A stretch of DNA of 64,000 bases from Roseburia sp. CAG:10041_57 (lineage in GTDB: Bacteria > Bacillota > Clostridia > Lachnospirales > Lachnospiraceae). The DNA lies in assembly GCA_001916965.1 (NCBI GenBank), contig MNTL01000003.1:62001-126000 (forward strand), in the 5' to 3' direction. Positions within the stretch are counted from its first letter, which is position 1. Each line of letters opens with the position of its first letter. This document shows, piece by piece, positions 9,567 to 18,653 of this stretch. The notes under the pieces were generated by a model. It had not been told where the DNA came from, searched no databases, and saw nothing but the letters and a program-made list of their open reading frames with translations. Made by a program: the position numbers and the translations under genes.

Positions 9567-10408
9567 CAGTCAGCCAGAAAATCAAACATTATTTATGGAT
9601 ATTTATCGAATATTTCTCATTAATATTCTTCTCCTTTGTAGCACTGCTTCCGGTAGTATCCTGTGTTATTACAGCATTTAAGACAGAAACAGAATATCAG
9701 AATACAAATGTTATGACATTACCGGAGAGCTGGTTGAATTTTGATAATTTTATCCAGGCATTTAATAAGGCAAACATGGGAAGGGCATTTATAAATTCCT
9801 TCATCGTACTGGTATTTGTTGTATTTGGTTCCGTTATGGTAGGTTCCATGTTAGCGTATGTACTGAACAGATTTACATTCCCCGGAAATGGACTGATCAG
9901 AAGCCTTTTTCTGTTTGCTACATTACTTCCCGGTATCGCAATGCAGGTTGCTACTTACCAGTTAATGTATCAGATTGGATTTATCAACCACTTATATGGT
10001 TACATTATTCTTTCCATGGGTACTGACGTAATCTCCATTTACATTTTCATTCAGTTCTTCGAGAATATCCCGACTTCGCTGGATGAGTCAGCATATATGG
10101 ATGGAGCTTCCTACTTCACGATCTTCTTTAAGATTCTGTTCCCTCTGCTGAAACCGGCTATCGTAACAGTTATGATCTTAAAGGGTGTAGGTACTTATAA
10201 TGAATACTATAATGCCAGCCTTTATTTAAGTGATCCCAAGTTAAAGACAATTGCCATTTCCCTGTATACCTTCGTAGGACCTCTGGGAAGTAAATATAAC
10301 CTGATCTGTGCAGGTGTTATCATCAGCCTGATTCCTGCCCTGGTCGTATTCCTGATTTTCCAGAAGCAGATTTACAGCGGATTAACTGCTGGTGCTGTAA
10401 AGGGTTAA
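9563..10408 (+). CDS. ABC sugar transporter permease (second of pair)
   Basis: A 281-residue MalG-type carbohydrate permease with six membrane segments and the EAA loop ESAYMDGASYFTIFFKILFPLLKPA. It is translationally coupled to the preceding permease through an ATGA overlap, with AAGGAGG inside the upstream gene. It is the partner subunit for manno-oligosaccharide import and is followed 20 bases later by the epimerase gene. Confidence 0.94.
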   Translation: MTVSQKIKHYLWIFIEYFSLIFFSFVALLPVVSCVITAFKTETEYQNTNVMTLPESWLNFDNFIQAFNKANMGRAFINSFIVLVFVVFGSVMVGSMLAYVLNRFTFPGNGLIRSLFLFATLLPGIAMQVATYQLMYQIGFINHLYGYIILSMGTDVISIYIFIQFFENIPTSLDESAYMDGASYFTIFFKILFPLLKPAIVTVMILKGVGTYNEYYNASLYLSDPKLKTIAISLYTFVGPLGSKYNLICAGVIISLIPALVVFLIFQKQIYSGLTAGAVKG

Positions 10409-10428
10409 TCTAAAGAGGTGGGAGAGAA

Positions 10429-11628
10429 ATGAGAGTAGAAGAAATCAGAGAACATCTGACCAACGATATCATCCCTTTCTGGAAACATTTAAGGGATGAT
10501 GAAAACGGTGGTTATTACGGATGGATGGACTATGAACATAAGCTGGATAAGAGGGCAGTAAAAGGCTGTATTCTTAACAGCCGTATCACATGGTTCTTTG
10601 CCAATGCCTATACTTTATTAAAAGATGAGAGCCTGTTAGACGAAGCTCGCCACGGCTTTGAATTTTTAAAAAATCATTGCTGGGATAAGGAAAATGGCGG
10701 CGTGTTCTGGTCTGTAAAATACGATGGAACACCGGAAGAAACAATCAAGCATACCTATAATCAGGCTTTTTCCATCTATGCACTTTCTTCTTATTATGAA
10801 GCAAGCGGAGATAAGGAAGCTCTGGATATGGCTTATCAGCTTTATGGTCTGATTGAGAATAAGATGCGTGATGAGCTGGGATATAAAGAAGCTTTTGATG
10901 AGACTTTTCATGAGATTGATAATGATAAGCTTTCAGAAAATGGTGTTATGGCAATGAAGACCATGAATACACTGCTTCATGTATTTGAAGCATACACAGA
11001 GCTCTATCGTGTCGATCATAAGCAGGAAGTAAAAGAGCATCTGATGTGGATGATGGATTTGATTGCCGATAAGATTTATAATCCAAAGCTCCACAGACAG
11101 GAAGTTTTCTTTGATGATAAATGGAACAGCATTATTGACCTGCATTCCTATGGACACGATATTGAGACAGCCTGGCTGGTTGACAGAAGTGTAGAAGTCA
11201 TTGGAGAAAAGGCATACGCTGATAAGATGACACCGATTACGCTTGATCTGGCAAGACAGGTCTATGAGGTAGCATTTGATGGTCATTCCATGGCAAATGA
11301 ATGTGATAAGGGTGTTGTAGATACCAACCGTGTATGGTGGGTGCAGGCAGAGACAGTAGTAGGTTTCTTAAATGCAGCTTCCAAGTGTGGTAAGAGTACG
11401 ATTGAAGGTCAGAAATATCTCAAAGCTGCGGATGCAGAATGGGAGTTCATTAAGAAATATGTAATTGACCACAGAGATGGTTATGAAGCCGGAAGAGAAT
11501 GGTACTGGCTTGTCAATGAAGATGGCAGACCATACACAGACAGACCTATCGTAGAGCCGTGGAAATGCCCATATCATAACGGCAGGATGTGTTTTGAAGT
11601 AATCAAACGTTTGCAGAGTACAAAATAA
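10429..11628 (+). CDS. Cellobiose/mannobiose 2-epimerase (AGE family)
   Basis: A 399-residue cytoplasmic (alpha/alpha)6-barrel enzyme of the N-acylglucosamine 2-epimerase superfamily, cellobiose 2-epimerase branch. Visible motifs include GCILNSRITWFFANAY, HTYNQAFSIYALSSYYEA, LHSYGHDIETAWL and VDTNRVWWVQAETVVGFLNA, which carry the conserved histidines and tryptophans of the family. In mannan catabolism this enzyme converts beta-1,4-mannobiose to mannosyl-glucose. The next gene encodes the phosphorylase for that product, so mannobiose 2-epimerase is the preferred role. Length and start (ribosome binding site GAGGTGGGAG) are normal. Confidence 0.92.
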   Translation: MRVEEIREHLTNDIIPFWKHLRDDENGGYYGWMDYEHKLDKRAVKGCILNSRITWFFANAYTLLKDESLLDEARHGFEFLKNHCWDKENGGVFWSVKYDGTPEETIKHTYNQAFSIYALSSYYEASGDKEALDMAYQLYGLIENKMRDELGYKEAFDETFHEIDNDKLSENGVMAMKTMNTLLHVFEAYTELYRVDHKQEVKEHLMWMMDLIADKIYNPKLHRQEVFFDDKWNSIIDLHSYGHDIETAWLVDRSVEVIGEKAYADKMTPITLDLARQVYEVAFDGHSMANECDKGVVDTNRVWWVQAETVVGFLNAASKCGKSTIEGQKYLKAADAEWEFIKKYVIDHRDGYEAGREWYWLVNEDGRPYTDRPIVEPWKCPYHNGRMCFEVIKRLQSTK

Positions 11629-11644
11629 AACGGAGGAAATGTTG

Positions 11645-12814
11645 ATGTTTCAAGAGAAATATAAGGAAATCATGGAGCGTTACGAAGCAGTCGTAACACG
11701 TAAGAATGAAAAAACAGATTTTTATAACGGTATCTATGACCGCTACAAATATCCGGTTCTTACAAGAGATCATATTCCACCTTTCTGGAAATTTGATCTG
11801 AATCCAAAGACCAATCCATATTTTATGGAAAGACTGGGTGTAAATGCCGTATTTAACTCAGGTGCAATTGAACTGAACGGCAAATTCTATCTGGTAGCCC
11901 GTGTAGAAGGCAATGACAGAAAGTCTTTCTTTGCGGTAGCAGAGAGTGATAACGGTATTGATGGGTTCCGTTTCTGGGATTATCCAATACTGTTAGATGA
12001 TGTATGCCCAGAAGAGACGAATGTATATGATATGCGTCTTACCAAACATGAAGATGGTTATATTTATGGCGTATTCTGCTCAGAAAGCAAGGATAACAGT
12101 GTGAATGACCTTTCCGCAGCGGTTGCAGCGGCAGGTATCGTCAGAACCAAAGACTTAAAGAAGTGGGAGAGACTGGATAATCTTAAAACTCTAAATTCCC
12201 CTCAGCAGCGTAATGTCGTACTGCATCCTGAATTTGTCAATGGCAAATACGCTTTCTATACAAGACCTATGGATGATTTCATTGATACAGGAAGCGGCGG
12301 AGGAATCGGTTTTGGTCTGTGTGATGATATTACACATGCTGTTATTGATGAAGAGATCATTACAAGCAAGAGAAAGTATCATACGATTACAGAAGCCAAG
12401 AACGGTGCAGGTGCAGTTCCAATTAAGACTCCTAAGGGCTGGATTCATATTGCACACGGCGTACGTAATACAGCAGCAGGACTTCGTTATGTCGTATATG
12501 CATTCGCTACAAGCCTTGAAGAGCCTACCAAGGTCATTGCTGAACCGGGTGGATTCCTGATTGCTCCTCTTGGAGAAGAGAGAGTCGGAGATGTATCTAA
12601 TGTAGTATTTACCAATGGTGCAATCGCAAGAGACAACGGAGATGTATATATCTACTATGCATCCAGCGATACAAGACTTCATGTAGCAACTACTACAATT
12701 GACAAGCTGATGGATTATGTATTCAATACACCTACAGATCCTCTCCGCAGTGTTAAGTGCGTAGAGCAGAGATGTGATTTTATTAAGAGAAATCTCGATT
12801 TTTTAAATAAATAA
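11645..12814 (+). CDS. GH130_1 4-O-beta-D-mannosyl-D-glucose phosphorylase
   Basis: This cytoplasmic inverting phosphorylase has about 389 residues, the length typical of GH130 subfamily 1. It carries NPYFMERLGVNAVFNSGAIE, ARVEGNDRKSFFAVAESDNG, the general-acid aspartate in NVYDMRLT (about residue 129), RNVVLHPEF and FIDTGSGGGIGFGLCDD. The expected reaction is mannosyl-glucose plus phosphate to alpha-mannose 1-phosphate plus glucose. ATG 11645 lies eight bases after GGAGG and is preferred to ATG 11639, which lies only two bases after it. Its position directly after the 2-epimerase supports the substrate. Assignment to subfamily 1 is by length and motif resemblance. Confidence 0.88.
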   Translation: MFQEKYKEIMERYEAVVTRKNEKTDFYNGIYDRYKYPVLTRDHIPPFWKFDLNPKTNPYFMERLGVNAVFNSGAIELNGKFYLVARVEGNDRKSFFAVAESDNGIDGFRFWDYPILLDDVCPEETNVYDMRLTKHEDGYIYGVFCSESKDNSVNDLSAAVAAAGIVRTKDLKKWERLDNLKTLNSPQQRNVVLHPEFVNGKYAFYTRPMDDFIDTGSGGGIGFGLCDDITHAVIDEEIITSKRKYHTITEAKNGAGAVPIKTPKGWIHIAHGVRNTAAGLRYVVYAFATSLEEPTKVIAEPGGFLIAPLGEERVGDVSNVVFTNGAIARDNGDVYIYYASSDTRLHVATTTIDKLMDYVFNTPTDPLRSVKCVEQRCDFIKRNLDFLNK

Positions 12815-12828
12815 GGAGAGCTGGAGCA

Positions 12829-13947
12829 ATGGCTGATAAACTGATTGATAATCATCTGGGAATCGTTAATTGTGGAAACTGGTATCGAATTAAAAAAGTT
12901 ATGAGAAAGGCAAAGAGCGGAGAACCTATTACGGTAGGCTTCCTGGGAGGCTCTATTACACAGGGCTGCCTGTCCTCAACACCGGAGACCTGTTATGCAT
13001 ATCTGGTATATGAGTGGTGGAAGAAACAATTTCCTGACACGAGTGTCACTTATGTAAATGCAGGAATCGGTGGTACGACTTCGCAGTTTGGCGTGGCAAG
13101 AGCAGATAGTGATCTGCTATCCCATCATATTGATTTCACTGTTGTGGAATTCAGTGTCAATGATGATGATAATGCACATTTTCTGGAGACTTATGAGGGC
13201 TTGATCAGACATCTCTATTCAGATGAGGGCAAACCTGCGCTCCTGATTGTGAACAGTGTACGTTATGATGATGGCTGCAACGCCCAGGCGCAGCACAACC
13301 ATATTGGAGAAGTATATCAGATTCCATGTGTAAGCATGAAACCTACCATTTATACCAAAGTGGCTGATGGTTCAATAACCAATCGTGAGATTACGCAGGA
13401 TGACCTGCATCCAAATGATCTGGGACATCAGATGATGGCAGATGTCATAATTCATTTTCTGGAGTTGGTATACGCCAACCTGGAACACGAGAGAGAGCAG
13501 GACAATGACATGCCGGCGCCTATAACACAGAATGCATATGAACATTCTACACGCTGGCAGAACAACAATTATGACCCTGTCACAGATGGTTTCGTCAGAG
13601 ATGATACCCCACAGAATGATATCCGTGAGATATTCCGCAAAGGCTGGACAGCATCTGAAAAAGGAGCAAACATCACTTTTGAAGTAGAGGGAAGCTGCCT
13701 GGCTGTACAGTATCGAAAATCAGTGGTACAGCCTACCCCGATTGCAAAAGCCATTGTAGATGGAGACGAGGAACACGCCATGATCCTTGATGGCAATTTC
13801 GAGGAGACCTGGGGTGACAGCCTTCATCTGGATACATTGGCGGAGCATTTACCTTATGGGAAACATACTGTCAGGATAGAGTTGATCGAAACTCACGAAG
13901 ACGATAAAGTACCATTTTATTTAGTATCTGTTATTGCTTCACACTAA
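12829..13947 (+). CDS. CE17 acetyl mannan esterase (SGNH hydrolase plus C-terminal CBM35-like domain)
   Basis: A 372-residue cytoplasmic SGNH esterase. Block I is FLGGSITQG with catalytic Ser42, followed by VNAGIGGTTSQFG, VEFSVNDDD and DDLHPNDLGH holding the D191/H194 dyad. The segment from about residue 240 (ITQNAYEHSTRWQNNNYDP and VEGSCLAVQYRKS) forms a separate beta-rich domain, as in the known Roseburia CE17 enzyme with its CBM35. That enzyme removes 3-O- and 6-O-acetyl groups from mannooligosaccharides and works with a CE2 esterase, which is also present here. Placement between the two GH130 genes fits removal of acetyls that would block phosphorolysis. Confidence 0.88.
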   Translation: MADKLIDNHLGIVNCGNWYRIKKVMRKAKSGEPITVGFLGGSITQGCLSSTPETCYAYLVYEWWKKQFPDTSVTYVNAGIGGTTSQFGVARADSDLLSHHIDFTVVEFSVNDDDNAHFLETYEGLIRHLYSDEGKPALLIVNSVRYDDGCNAQAQHNHIGEVYQIPCVSMKPTIYTKVADGSITNREITQDDLHPNDLGHQMMADVIIHFLELVYANLEHEREQDNDMPAPITQNAYEHSTRWQNNNYDPVTDGFVRDDTPQNDIREIFRKGWTASEKGANITFEVEGSCLAVQYRKSVVQPTPIAKAIVDGDEEHAMILDGNFEETWGDSLHLDTLAEHLPYGKHTVRIELIETHEDDKVPFYLVSVIASH

Positions 13948-14004
13948 CTTAAATTTCATTAGGCAAATAACCTATTACAACCTATAAGTAGAAAGGAAAA
14001 TATC

Positions 14005-15033
14005 ATGAGCAAAGTAAAAATATATAATGCACCAGCAGTTAAGAATATGCCATGGCAGGAAAGACCGGAAGGAGAGTTCACAGGAGCACCCATCTGGAGA
14101 TATAAAGAGAACCCCATTATTGGAAGAAACCCATTAAAAGGCGTAGCAAGAATCTTTAACAGCGCAGTTATCCCTTACGGTGATGAGTTCATCGGTGTAT
14201 TCCGCGGTGAGCAGACCAACGGAATCCCTTACATTTACATGGGACACAGCAAAGATGCAATTCACTGGAATTTTGATGAAAACAAGATTAATTTCGTGGA
14301 TGAGGACGGCAAGCCATTTATGCCGGTATATGCGTATGATCCCCGTCTGGTAAAAGTAGAAGATACCTACTATATTATCTGGTGTGGTGATTTCTATGGA
14401 GCAGCAATCGGTATGGCTAAGACTACAGATTTCAAGACATTTACAAGAATTGAGAATCCGTTCCTGCCTTTCAATAGAAATGCCGTTCTTTTCCCAAGAA
14501 AGATCAATGGTAACTTCGTAATGCTGAGCCGTCCTTCTGACAGTGGCCATACACCATTTGGTGATATCTTCGTAAGCGAAAGCCCTGATATGGAATTCTG
14601 GGGCAAGCACAGACATGTTATGGGTAAAGGAAATGAATGGTGGCAGTCACTTAAAATCGGTGGCGGTGCAGCTCCTATTGAAACAAGCGAAGGCTGGTTA
14701 CTGTTCTATCACGGTGTAAGTGGAACATGTAATGGTTATGTATACAGCATTGGCGGAGCTATTCTGGATATTGATAATCCTTCCATTGTAAAATACAGAT
14801 GTGAAACTTTCCTTCTCACACCGGAAGAATGGTACGAAGAGAGAGGCTTTGTGCCTAATGTATGCTTCCCTTGCGCAACCATCCATGATGCCGAGACAGG
14901 AAGAATTGCAATCTATTATGGCGCTGCTGACAGCTATGTAGGGCTTGCATTTACAGAAATTGATGATATTGTAGAATATATCAAGAATAACAGCAAGCTG
15001 TCCGAATCCGATAAGGAGATCGGCAGGAGATAG
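14005..15033 (+). CDS. GH130_2 beta-1,4-mannooligosaccharide phosphorylase
   Basis: A 342-residue cytoplasmic phosphorylase of the shorter GH130 subfamily 2 type. Motifs are NPIIGRNPLKGVARIFNSA, GVFRGEQTNGIPYIYMGHS, the general-acid aspartate in YAYDPRLVKVEDTYY (D112), FNRNAVLFPRKI and WWQSLKIGGGAAPIET. It should phosphorolyse the non-reducing-end mannose of manno-oligosaccharides to mannose 1-phosphate. AAAGGAAAA before the ATG supports the start. With the 2-epimerase and GH130_1 it forms the phosphorolytic core, conserving energy compared with hydrolysis by the GH2 enzyme. Confidence 0.88.
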   Translation: MSKVKIYNAPAVKNMPWQERPEGEFTGAPIWRYKENPIIGRNPLKGVARIFNSAVIPYGDEFIGVFRGEQTNGIPYIYMGHSKDAIHWNFDENKINFVDEDGKPFMPVYAYDPRLVKVEDTYYIIWCGDFYGAAIGMAKTTDFKTFTRIENPFLPFNRNAVLFPRKINGNFVMLSRPSDSGHTPFGDIFVSESPDMEFWGKHRHVMGKGNEWWQSLKIGGGAAPIETSEGWLLFYHGVSGTCNGYVYSIGGAILDIDNPSIVKYRCETFLLTPEEWYEERGFVPNVCFPCATIHDAETGRIAIYYGAADSYVGLAFTEIDDIVEYIKNNSKLSESDKEIGRR

Positions 15034-15074
15034 TGTGCAGATGCTGAAATGGTGAGTAATGGAGGAAAGTACAT

Positions 15075-16178
15075 ATGGAAACGGCAGTAAAAGACATCAA
15101 AGAGCTGAAGGTACATGGCAGGACGACAAACAGGCGTGATCCGTTGACGTTATTCTGGACCGCCAGTGGGTTTGAATGCAATGTATCTGGTTCTGAACTG
15201 TGGGTAGAGGTAGAAGTTACCTATGACACTTACGAGCCTTGGTTCAGTTATACCATAAATGGTGACTGGATAGGCAGACAGATGCTGACTGCCGGCCGGT
15301 ACTGGATTCCCCTTTTCAGAGGAATGAATCCTGATAATGTGAAGAATGTAAGATTTTATAAGGATCTGCAGGCAATGAGTGCAGATCCCAAATCCTACAT
15401 TCATATTCATGCATTACGTCATGATGGCGTTTTTTATCCTGTAGCGGATAAGGCATGTAAGCTTGAATTTATCGGTGACAGCATTACCTCCGGAGAAGGA
15501 ACCTTTGGCGCAAGACAAGAGGAGGACTGGATACCCATGTTCTTCTCTTCTTTGCGTGATTATGCCTATCTGACTGCAAAGGAACTGGATGCAGAGTACC
15601 GTGTCTTTTCCCAGAGCGGCTGGGGTGTATGTAATACCTGGGATAACAATCCCAATGGTGCACTTCCAAAGTACTACAGACAGATATGTGGTCTGATGAA
15701 GAGTGATATGAATGAGGAGCTTGGTGGTAATGAGAATTTTGATTTTTCCAGCTGGCAGCCGGATGTCATAGTGGTGAATCTGGGAACGAACGATGCAAGT
15801 GCTTTTGATCAGCCCGAATGGGTAGATGACGAGACAGGAAAGCGGCACAAGATGCATAAGAATCCGGATGGCTCCTATAATGAGGAAGATATTGCCTTTT
15901 TCAGAAAAGGCGTTAAGGATTTCCTGTATACATTAAGAGAGTGTAATCCGAATGCGCAGATCATCTGGTGCTATGGCATGCTGGGCATTCACTTTGAGAA
16001 GCCTATCTGTCAGGCAGTCTATGAATATGTGGATGAGACGCAGGATGGAAAGGTAAGCTATCTGCAGCTCCCGGATACGGATGCTGACAGCTTCGGCTCC
16101 AGACAACACCCTGGTTACCCAAGTCATCAGAAAGCCGCCAAGGCATTGAGTGCATATATCAGAACATTATTAAAATAG
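15075..16178 (+). CDS. CE2 acetyl mannan esterase
   Basis: A 367-residue carbohydrate esterase family 2 protein without a signal peptide. The N-terminal jelly-roll (to about residue 120, including GYDTYEPWFSYTINGDW-like strands) precedes an SGNH domain with LEFIGDSITSGEG (nucleophile Ser136), SQSGWGVCNTWDN, VVNLGTNDASAF and the histidine in RQHPGYPSHQKAA (H345). In Roseburia intestinalis the CE2 enzyme removes 2-O-acetyl groups and complements CE17. The same division is inferred here. ATGGAGG before ATG 15075 supports the start, and the gene ends 11 bases before the GH1 fusion gene. Confidence 0.88.
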   Translation: METAVKDIKELKVHGRTTNRRDPLTLFWTASGFECNVSGSELWVEVEVTYDTYEPWFSYTINGDWIGRQMLTAGRYWIPLFRGMNPDNVKNVRFYKDLQAMSADPKSYIHIHALRHDGVFYPVADKACKLEFIGDSITSGEGTFGARQEEDWIPMFFSSLRDYAYLTAKELDAEYRVFSQSGWGVCNTWDNNPNGALPKYYRQICGLMKSDMNEELGGNENFDFSSWQPDVIVVNLGTNDASAFDQPEWVDDETGKRHKMHKNPDGSYNEEDIAFFRKGVKDFLYTLRECNPNAQIIWCYGMLGIHFEKPICQAVYEYVDETQDGKVSYLQLPDTDADSFGSRQHPGYPSHQKAAKALSAYIRTLLK

Positions 16179-16189
16179 GAGGTAAGGAT

Positions 16190-18502
16190 ATGTTTCCAGA
16201 GAATTTTGTATGGGGCGTTGCCAGCAGTGCATATCAGATAGAAGGTACAGATCCGGAAGATGGCAGAGGTAAGAACATATGGGATACTTTTGCTGAACAG
16301 GGCAGGATTTATGATGGCCAGAATGCAGATGTAGCGTGTGATCATATGCATCGTTATAAAGAGGATTTTGCCATGATGCGTCTGTTAGGAGTGAAAGCGT
16401 ACCGTTTCTCTCTGAATTGGGCAAGGATTCTGCCGGAAGGAACCGGACGGGTTAATGAAAAGGCAATTGCCCTGTATCGTGACATGATAAAGGAAATGAA
16501 GAAAAATGGCATAGAGCCTTATGTGACCATGTATCATTGGGAGTTCCCACAGGCCTTGCAGGATAGAGGCGGATGGCTCAATGAGGAAGTGATCGAGTGG
16601 TTCGGCGAATATGCGAAGGTTGTTGCAGAGAATTTCTCTGACCTTGCAGAGTACTTTATTACATTAAATGAGCCGGAGTGCTTCGTAGGAATCGGTCATC
16701 TGAGCGGTATCCATGCACCCGGACTGAAATTACCTGTAAAAGATGTATTTCAGATTGCCCACAATGCATTACGTGCACACGGAAGAGCAGTTCAGATGCT
16801 GCGTAAATATGCAAAACAGCCAATCAAGGTCGGATATGCGCCTACCTGTGGTGTTGCCTATCCATACACAGACAGCCCGGAAGATATTGAAGCTGCAAGA
16901 AGTATTTATTTTGGTTTTGACCAGCCGCTTGATAACTGGACCTGGAATGTGGCATGGTTCAATGACCCTGTCTTTTTAGGGGAATATCCAAAGGAAGGAC
17001 TGGAGAAGTTCAAGGAATATCTGCCGGTAATTACGAAGGAAGATATGGAGCTGATCCATCAGCCCTTGGACTTTATGGGACAGAATATCTACAATGGCTA
17101 CTGGATTCGTGCGGGTAAAGATGGTAAGCCTGAATATGTAGACCGTACAGAGGGCTTCCCGAAAACAGCAACAAACTGGCCTGTAACACCAGAGTGTCTC
17201 TACTGGGGCGTGCGCTTCTTATATGAAAGATATCATCTGCCTATGTATATTACAGAGAATGGCATGGCATGCCACGATCAGATAGCAGCAGATGGCAGGG
17301 TGCACGACAGCAATAGAATTGATTTTCTTGATAAATATATATCCTGCCTGCAGAAAGCAGTGGATGAAGGGGCTGATGTCAGAGGATATTTCCTGTGGAC
17401 TTTCCTAGACAATTTTGAATGGGATAAGGGCTACAGTGAACGTTTCGGTCTGGTATATGTAGATTATCTGACACAGAAAAGGATTGCAAAGGATTCTGCA
17501 TACTGGTATCAGCAGGTCATGGAAACTAACGGAAGGAATCTTAGCATTAATATGAATAAGAAAGAAATTATCTATATGAACCCTGTATTCAAGCAGATGA
17601 TATGGGGCGGCGACAAATTAGGGACAGAATGGCATTATGATATTCCAGGGGATAATACCGGTGAGTGCTGGGCAGTCAGTGCACATCCAAGCGGAGACTG
17701 TACCATCAAAGAAGGCACTTATGCAGGCAAAACCCTCAGCCAGTTGTGGACAGAAGAGCCGGAATTATTCGGAAATGTGGATAACGACAGATTTCCACTC
17801 CTTATCAAGATCATTGATGCCAAGGCTGATTTAAGTATTCAGGTACATCCTGATAACGTATATGCAGCTAAGAATGAAAACGGCTCTCTTGGCAAGACGG
17901 AGTGCTGGTATATTATTGATGCACCTAAAGGAGCTACCTTGGTCATCGGACACAATGCCAAGACTAAAGAAGAATTAAACTCCATGATCCGTGAAGGCAG
18001 ATGGAATGAGTTCATCAGACAAGTACCCGTTAAAAAAGGCGACTTTATCCAGATCGACCCTGGTACAGTTCATGCAATTAAAGGAGGCATTCAGATACTG
18101 GAGACACAGCAGAACTCAGATGTTACCTATCGTGTCTATGATTATGACAGACTCTCCAATGGCAAACCAAGAGAGCTTCACGTAGACAAGAGCATTGATG
18201 TTATCACCGTTCCTGCCAAATCCGTAGAAGACAGTATCCTCTCAGCAGAGAAGATAGAAGCTATGGATACACCAATGAAATTGTTGATTGCCTGCAATTA
18301 TTACAAAGTATGGAAAATTGATGTAGATGCACCACTTACCATCACACAGGATTATCCATTCCTCATTATGAGCGTCATTGACGGCGACGGGCTCATTAAC
18401 GGACAAATGATCAAAAAAGGCAATCACTTCATCCTCCCAAGCGGCTACGGCAAAGTAGACCTGCAAGGAAAAATGACCATTATTGCCTCAACCATTGCCT
18501 GA
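16190..18502 (+). CDS. Fusion of GH1 beta-glucosidase and type I mannose-6-phosphate isomerase
   Basis: One uninterrupted frame of 770 residues joins two complete enzymes. Residues 1 to about 454 are GH1: FVWGVASSAYQIEG start, acid/base E161 in TLNEPEC, nucleophile E356 in YITENGMA, and LDNFEWDKGYSERFGL near the end. Residues from about 455 (MNKKEIIYMNPVFKQMIWGG) to 770 are a full-length type I phosphomannose isomerase with zinc-site motifs LSIQVHPDN, GKTECWYII and DPGTVHAIKGG. No ribosome binding site precedes the internal ATG at 17552, so a real fusion is likely. GH1 should trim glucose from glucomanno-oligosaccharides. The isomerase converts mannose 6-phosphate to fructose 6-phosphate, the exit step of the pathway. 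Confidence 0.92.
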   Translation: MFPENFVWGVASSAYQIEGTDPEDGRGKNIWDTFAEQGRIYDGQNADVACDHMHRYKEDFAMMRLLGVKAYRFSLNWARILPEGTGRVNEKAIALYRDMIKEMKKNGIEPYVTMYHWEFPQALQDRGGWLNEEVIEWFGEYAKVVAENFSDLAEYFITLNEPECFVGIGHLSGIHAPGLKLPVKDVFQIAHNALRAHGRAVQMLRKYAKQPIKVGYAPTCGVAYPYTDSPEDIEAARSIYFGFDQPLDNWTWNVAWFNDPVFLGEYPKEGLEKFKEYLPVITKEDMELIHQPLDFMGQNIYNGYWIRAGKDGKPEYVDRTEGFPKTATNWPVTPECLYWGVRFLYERYHLPMYITENGMACHDQIAADGRVHDSNRIDFLDKYISCLQKAVDEGADVRGYFLWTFLDNFEWDKGYSERFGLVYVDYLTQKRIAKDSAYWYQQVMETNGRNLSINMNKKEIIYMNPVFKQMIWGGDKLGTEWHYDIPGDNTGECWAVSAHPSGDCTIKEGTYAGKTLSQLWTEEPELFGNVDNDRFPLLIKIIDAKADLSIQVHPDNVYAAKNENGSLGKTECWYIIDAPKGATLVIGHNAKTKEELNSMIREGRWNEFIRQVPVKKGDFIQIDPGTVHAIKGGIQILETQQNSDVTYRVYDYDRLSNGKPRELHVDKSIDVITVPAKSVEDSILSAEKIEAMDTPMKLLIACNYYKVWKIDVDAPLTITQDYPFLIMSVIDGDGLINGQMIKKGNHFILPSGYGKVDLQGKMTIIASTIA

Positions 18503-18520
18503 ATTGAAATTCGTACACAT

Positions 18521-18552
18521 AAAAGAGAGCTGAGAAATCAGCTCTCTTTTGA
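18521..18552 (+). terminator. Terminator of the mannan operon
   Basis: AAAAGAGAGCTG (18521-18532) and CAGCTCTCTTTT (18539-18550) form a perfect 12-bp stem with a six-base loop, 19 bases after the fusion gene. Its final T residues overlap the -35 box of the next promoter. Confidence 0.85.
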
Positions 18553-18577
18553 CATGACATACCCCCGATGCTATAAT
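18549..18577 (+). promoter_or_regulatory. Full-consensus vegetative promoter
   Basis: TTGACA (18549-18554), exactly 17 bases, then TATAAT (18572-18577): both hexamers are perfect. It drives the aminotransferase-patatin-UppP operon and is packed against the mannan terminator. Confidence 0.9.
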
Positions 18578-18653
18578 AAATCCGGTAAGCAGAATTGGGT
18601 GGATTTTTCAAAATCACCCAAACCAGAACAAACAATTACAAGGAGGGCATAAA

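Noticed and set aside
16190..17550. 6-phospho-beta-glucosidase role for the GH1 domain
   Set aside because: The operon uses an ABC importer rather than a phosphotransferase system, so imported sugars are not phosphorylated. An ordinary beta-glucosidase role is preferred.
17540..17560. Possible sequencing or assembly error joining GH1 and isomerase genes
   Set aside because: Both domains are complete, the linker is open without a displaced stop, and no ribosome binding site precedes the internal ATG. A natural fusion is simpler, though reads should confirm it.
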